NCBI GenBank assembly: GCA_947177315.1
Contig: CAMWTX010000057.1
Span: forward strand, 1-8,985
DNA: 8,985 bases
Direction: 5' to 3'
Source: an uncultured Bacteroidales bacterium
Lineage (GTDB): Bacteria > Bacteroidota > Bacteroidia > Bacteroidales > P3
Shown here: piece after piece, positions 6,258-8,985 of the stretch
How the letters are laid out: every line of letters starts with the position of its first letter
Numbering within the stretch: the first letter of the stretch is position 1
Translations under genes and position numbers: made by a program
The notes under the pieces: generated by a model
The model's input: only the letters and a program-made list of their open reading frames with translations
The model's database searches: none
What the model was told of the DNA's origin: nothing

Positions 6258-6265
6258 TATCTTCG
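6258..6265 (+). promoter_or_regulatory. Putative -7 element of the MNT/HEPN operon
   Basis: TATCTTCG matches TAnnTTTG at all but one fixed position. The ATG is 23 bases downstream, giving a short leader of about 15-18 bases. A TTTG at 6242-6245 is too close to be a normal -33 box. Confidence 0.4.
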
Positions 6266-6288
6266 CAGAACAGCATGGATGCAGTGTA

Positions 6289-6603
6289 ATGAAAAGAGAA
6301 GAAGTTATCGATAATATCCAACGTGTGGCAAAAGCCGCCTTACCGCTTGATGCCTCTGTGTTCCTTTATGGGTCACGGGCACGCGGAGACGCGCATGGGG
6401 GCAGTGATTGGGATTTGTTGATAATTCTTGATAAACCGGATTTGACAATTGGAGATTACGGTCTTGCCTATCCGTTTCGTGAATTGGGTTGGGAAATCGA
6501 CGAAACTATCAGTCCACAAATATATTCCCGTAAAGAATGGGAATCTTTTTCATACTCTCCTTTTTACAAGAATGTTGAACAAGATAAAATTGTTTTAATA
6601 TGA
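6289..6603 (+). CDS. MNT-domain nucleotidyltransferase (MntA-like antitoxin)
   Basis: A 104-residue minimal nucleotidyltransferase. The catalytic GS-x10-DxD motif is exact: Gly28-Ser29, ten residues, then Asp40-Trp-Asp42 in YGSRARGDAHGGSDWDLLI. A third acid is likely Glu69 or Asp71 in WEIDETISP. The length is that of stand-alone MNT proteins. Its stop overlaps the HEPN start by four bases (ATGA), so the two are co-translated. In characterised MntA/HepT pairs the MNT protein AMPylates a tyrosine of the HEPN RNase and silences it; the same role is inferred here. The gene is more AT-rich than the rRNA methyltransferase gene before it, which fits horizontal acquisition. The intact catalytic triad argues against decay. 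Confidence 0.85.
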   Translation: MKREEVIDNIQRVAKAALPLDASVFLYGSRARGDAHGGSDWDLLIILDKPDLTIGDYGLAYPFRELGWEIDETISPQIYSRKEWESFSYSPFYKNVEQDKIVLI

Positions 6604-7001
6604 GTCTAAGCGAAGAAGAACGGTTAGTAATGGTAGATTACGAAATAGAAAAAGCCTATGGTACGTTGGCACAAGTAGAGGTTTTGCAACAATCGGGCTT
6701 TTGGGATGGGGTTGCCAATAGATTGTATTACGCCGCTTTTCATGCTGTCAACGCTCTTTTGCTTAAGAATGGGCATCAAGTACATACGCATCATGGTGCA
6801 AGTGCTGTGTTCCAACAATTATTTGTAAAAACGGGTGTCTTGCCTAAAGAAACAGCGGAATTGTATTCGATACTTCAAACCATGCGCGAAAAAAGCGATT
6901 ACAATTGTTCCTTTGGGGCCACCGAAAATATTATAAAACCATTGATTGAACCTACCCGGAATCTTCTTGAAAAGATAAAGGGCGTTCTTTCTGAAAAATA
7001 A
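6600..7001 (+). CDS. HEPN-domain protein (HepT-like putative RNase toxin)
   Basis: A 133-residue all-alpha HEPN protein of the COG1895/PF05168 type. Key features are the helix FWDGVANRLYYAAFHAVNALL (34-54), with Arg41-x6-His48 as a possible HEPN Rx(4-6)H motif. It also has THHG (63-66), a FVKTG turn (75-79) and MREKSDY (95-101). In HepT toxins the final helix carries Rx4HxY, and the tyrosine is the AMPylation target. Here the matching place reads R96-EKS-D100-Y101, so the catalytic histidine may be lacking or displaced to His48. Partnered with the upstream MNT gene, it is probably an RNase toxin or an abortive-infection effector. A role as a non-toxic nucleotide-binding partner is possible given the variant motif. 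The stop at 7001 lies 22 bases before the next promoter element. Confidence 0.8.
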   Translation: MSLSEEERLVMVDYEIEKAYGTLAQVEVLQQSGFWDGVANRLYYAAFHAVNALLLKNGHQVHTHHGASAVFQQLFVKTGVLPKETAELYSILQTMREKSDYNCSFGATENIIKPLIEPTRNLLEKIKGVLSEK

Positions 7002-7023
7002 AAGGGAAATCCTATATTTTTCC

Positions 7024-7031
7024 TATCTTTG
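7024..7031 (+). promoter_or_regulatory. -7 promoter element of the T9SS-secreted protein gene
   Basis: TATCTTTG is a perfect TAnnTTTG match 58 bases before the ATG. It implies a 5' leader of about 50 bases and transcription independent of the MNT/HEPN operon. The upstream sequence is AT-rich but has no clear -33 TTTG. Confidence 0.6.
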
Positions 7032-7089
7032 TAACCCGTAGGGGAAAAGATACCCGGAATTTCACGACACATTAAACAAACCCAACAAT

Positions 7090-8850
7090 ATGAAAAAGTT
7101 ACTCTTTATTTTGATGAGTGTTGCGGCCTTATTGGGCTGGAGCACGGTTTCCGCACAGGATTATTCGGCGGAATTCAAGGATGCCGAAGGAGCAAAAGGA
7201 GCCTTTGGTGAACAAAATTTCACGCTTGACGGAAAAGCATGGTATGCCACGTGTGGATATTATGACAAAACAGGAGAGCATTTCCGTCTCGGAAGACGTG
7301 AGAAGGATGCCGAAAGTGCTAAACCGGTAGATAGCAAATTCACCACGCTCGGTATTAGCGAACAAGGTGCTGTATTGGAAATGAAGTGGGACTTTGAAAA
7401 CATCACCTCTTTCCAAATTGTTAGCTCCTACAACTGGGAAGCCAACAATAAAGTTACCCTGTTGGTTTCTACCGATGAAGGTGCTACATATACCATTGTA
7501 AAAACAGAAACGATAGATGTAAAAGACCCTTCCAATGAGATTGTAGAACGTGTCTTTTCCGATGAGACTGCGAGAGAAAAAGCCCGTTATGCCTTGGCAC
7601 TTGAAGGAGAAAAAGCAGGTGTTTGCCGTCTGAATCTGACCAAAGTTTCCACGAATGAAGAAGTTGAAGGGGATACAAAAGCGCCCGAAATCAAGAGTGT
7701 CTTAACGACCAACGCCACCACGGTAGAAGTTCTTTTCAACGAAGCTTTGGATGCCGCTTCCGCCGAAACGATAGCCAACTATGCCGTTAACAACGACATT
7801 ACCGTAAGCGCCGCCAAACTCGGCGAAGACAACAAAACTGTTACCCTCACCACTTCGGCCATGACCGAAGGTACCACCTACGAACTTACCGTAAACGGAG
7901 TGAAGGATGCCGCCGGCAACGCTACCCAAAACCTTAAGGCTGTCTTTGCTTTCGGTGCCGTTGAAGTGGAAAATATCGCCGCTTTGGTAGCGATGCGCGA
8001 TACGTATATCGAAGGTCAGAAATACCGGGTGAAAGGCGAAGTGGTCGTTACCGCCCTTATCGGTAAGTTCGGTAAACAAAAAAATACCACCAATGCTTGG
8101 ATTCAAGACAAAGGTTGCGAAAAGTCCAAGGGTCACTCCATGATGCTGTATTATGTGAACGACCTGCTGAAAGATGCCAAGGTGGGCGATGTATTGTCGG
8201 GTTTGACAGGTGAACTGACGGTTTACAACGACTTGATCGAAATGCAGAATTTCGATACCGAAGCAATTGAAATCAAAGGTACCGCCGATATTACCGTAGA
8301 TGATGTAACGATTGCCGATTTGTCCGGTGCCGACAAATGGCTGTACCAAAACGCCATGGTTCGCGTTAAAGGCGTGAAATTTGGCCAAGAGGCCGGTGAA
8401 ACATTTGCTGAAGACAAATCGTACAATATTACAGATGACAAAACCACGATAGCTATCTACACCAACCGCGAAGGTAGCTATCTTGGAACCAAAGTTCCCC
8501 TTACTAAATGTGATATAACCGCTTATGTAGGCTACCACAATGCTGCTCAGTTGGGTCTGCGTACCAAAGAAGATATTGTGGCTTCTTCCGATAACACCGC
8601 AGTGGAAAACAACGAAGCCATCCGTTTCAGCGTTTATCCCAACCCCACCGACGGTATGTTGAATGTGGAACTTGCCGAAGGCGGGCAGTTCAGCCTGTTC
8701 GTTTACAACATGAACGGTCTGCAGCTGATGCGTCACGACGGCTTGGTGGACAACGCTCGCGTTGACCTCTCCGGCCTCGCCCACGGTATGTATATCGTGG
8801 AACTCCGCACGGCCGAAGGCGTGGTTCGCACCAAGGTGGTGGTAAGGTAA
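7090..8850 (+). CDS. Secreted modular protein with Ig-like, OB-fold-like and T9SS sorting domains
   Basis: A 586-residue protein. Residues 1-22 are a Sec signal peptide (MKKLLFILMSVAALLGW, cleavage after VSA22). Residues about 24-190 form a beta-rich jelly-roll-like module (VTLLVSTDEGATYTIVKTE). Residues 195-290 match an SbsA-type Ig-like domain (KAPEIKSV, VEVLFNEALD, GTTYELTVNGVKDAAGN). Residues about 294-395 form an OB-fold-like module (YRVKGEVV, NAWIQD, GDVLSGLTGELTVYNDLIEM). A second, diverged one lies at about 402-497 (MVRVKGVKF, YNITDDKTT, GLRTKEDI). Such DUF5689/YhcR-like OB modules accompany secreted nucleases, but no nuclease active site is seen. Residues 512-586 are a Por_Secre_tail sorting domain (SVYPNPTDGMLNVEL through MYIVELRT to KVVVR), directing export by T9SS and surface anchoring. 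Its last third is visibly more GC-rich than its first third, suggesting the tail is conserved host-like sequence. It may bind nucleic acid or glycan; function unknown. Confidence 0.85.
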   Translation: MKKLLFILMSVAALLGWSTVSAQDYSAEFKDAEGAKGAFGEQNFTLDGKAWYATCGYYDKTGEHFRLGRREKDAESAKPVDSKFTTLGISEQGAVLEMKWDFENITSFQIVSSYNWEANNKVTLLVSTDEGATYTIVKTETIDVKDPSNEIVERVFSDETAREKARYALALEGEKAGVCRLNLTKVSTNEEVEGDTKAPEIKSVLTTNATTVEVLFNEALDAASAETIANYAVNNDITVSAAKLGEDNKTVTLTTSAMTEGTTYELTVNGVKDAAGNATQNLKAVFAFGAVEVENIAALVAMRDTYIEGQKYRVKGEVVVTALIGKFGKQKNTTNAWIQDKGCEKSKGHSMMLYYVNDLLKDAKVGDVLSGLTGELTVYNDLIEMQNFDTEAIEIKGTADITVDDVTIADLSGADKWLYQNAMVRVKGVKFGQEAGETFAEDKSYNITDDKTTIAIYTNREGSYLGTKVPLTKCDITAYVGYHNAAQLGLRTKEDIVASSDNTAVENNEAIRFSVYPNPTDGMLNVELAEGGQFSLFVYNMNGLQLMRHDGLVDNARVDLSGLAHGMYIVELRTAEGVVRTKVVVR

Positions 8851-8867
8851 TTCCTTTCCACGGCTTG

Positions 8868-8910
8868 AAAAGAGGCGCATCGGAATTTCCGATGCGCCTC
8901 TTTTATTTTT
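8868..8910 (+). terminator. Strong intrinsic terminator
   Basis: A perfect 17-bp stem (8868-8884 with 8888-8904, core GAGGCGCATCGGA/TCCGATGCGCCTC) with an ATT loop, followed by TTATTTTT. It starts 17 bases after the stop of the secreted-protein gene. The A run before the stem means it could also work on the minus strand. Confidence 0.92.
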
Positions 8911-8916
8911 AATCAG

Positions 8917-8924
8917 TATCTTTA
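8917..8924 (+). promoter_or_regulatory. Putative -7 element of the right-edge gene
   Basis: TATCTTTA matches TAnnTTTG except at the last base. It lies 33 bases before the ATG at 8958 and right after the terminator, as expected for the next transcription unit. Confidence 0.4.
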
Positions 8925-8957
8925 CAACCTCTAATCATAGGTTGAAAAACAAAAACC

Positions 8958-8985
8958 ATGAAAACAAAACTATTCAAGACATGGT
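8958..8985 (+). CDS. Start of a gene cut by the window edge
   Basis: An ATG preceded by an A-rich stretch (GAAAAACAAAAACC) opens the frame MKTKLFKTW before the window ends. The basic start could lead into a signal peptide, but too little is present to say more. The call rests on the promoter-like element at 8917-8924 and the preceding terminator. Confidence 0.45.

Noticed and set aside
7702..8880. 392-codon minus-strand open frame opposite the secreted protein
   Set aside because: The plus strand encodes an ordered signal peptide, Ig, OB-like and T9SS architecture. The antisense translation has no recognisable domain.

Overview
The window looks like a Bacteroidota chromosome, probably Bacteroidales. 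Three things point there. Promoters match the Bacteroidota -7 element TAnnTTTG. Start codons lack Shine-Dalgarno sequences. There is a type IX secretion (T9SS) C-terminal sorting domain, and a DAHP synthase fused to a C-terminal chorismate mutase of the kind known from Prevotella and Porphyromonas. Most of the core gene DNA is GC-rich, but the accessory pair at 6289-7001 is clearly more AT-rich.

Layout. (1) 48-551, minus strand: a small stand-alone protein with a PD-x9-DxK signature, resembling the tRNase domain of CdiA-type contact-dependent toxins. A perfect TATCTTTG promoter lies inside the longest possible reading frame and sets the start at the internal ATG. (2) 615-1376: about 760 bases without a convincing gene. 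It is packed with small perfect hairpins, three exact copies of a 14-base repeat each placed just after a hairpin, a larger compound fold, and a symmetrical 11-bp GTTAC(T)6 hairpin. (3) 4919-1377, minus strand: a tight three-gene unit of nadA (quinolinate synthase), an exported MORN-repeat protein whose ATG is one base after the nadA stop, and bifunctional DAHP synthase/chorismate mutase 20 bases further on. (4) 5007-6194, plus strand, divergent from nadA: an RlmI-type 23S rRNA m5C methyltransferase. Its -7 promoter element ends only five bases before the ATG, so its mRNA would be leaderless or nearly so.

(5) 6289-7001, plus strand: an MNT nucleotidyltransferase and HEPN protein sharing an ATGA overlap, which is a type VII-like toxin-antitoxin arrangement. 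A 12-bp near-palindrome lies just upstream of the promoter, where an operator could sit. (6) 7090-8850, plus strand: a secreted modular protein with signal peptide, beta-sandwich, SbsA-like Ig domain, two OB-fold-like modules and T9SS tail. A strong 17-bp intrinsic terminator follows. (7) 8958 to the right edge: the first codons of another gene.

Metabolically, the nadA unit joins NAD and aromatic amino acid precursor synthesis with an envelope protein of unknown role. The accessory content is the CdiA-like nuclease, the hairpin-rich spacer and the MNT/HEPN pair. No complete novel system could be proven from sequence alone. The best candidates for follow-up are the hairpin/14-mer array beside the solo nuclease and the MNT/HEPN pair with its operator-like palindrome.
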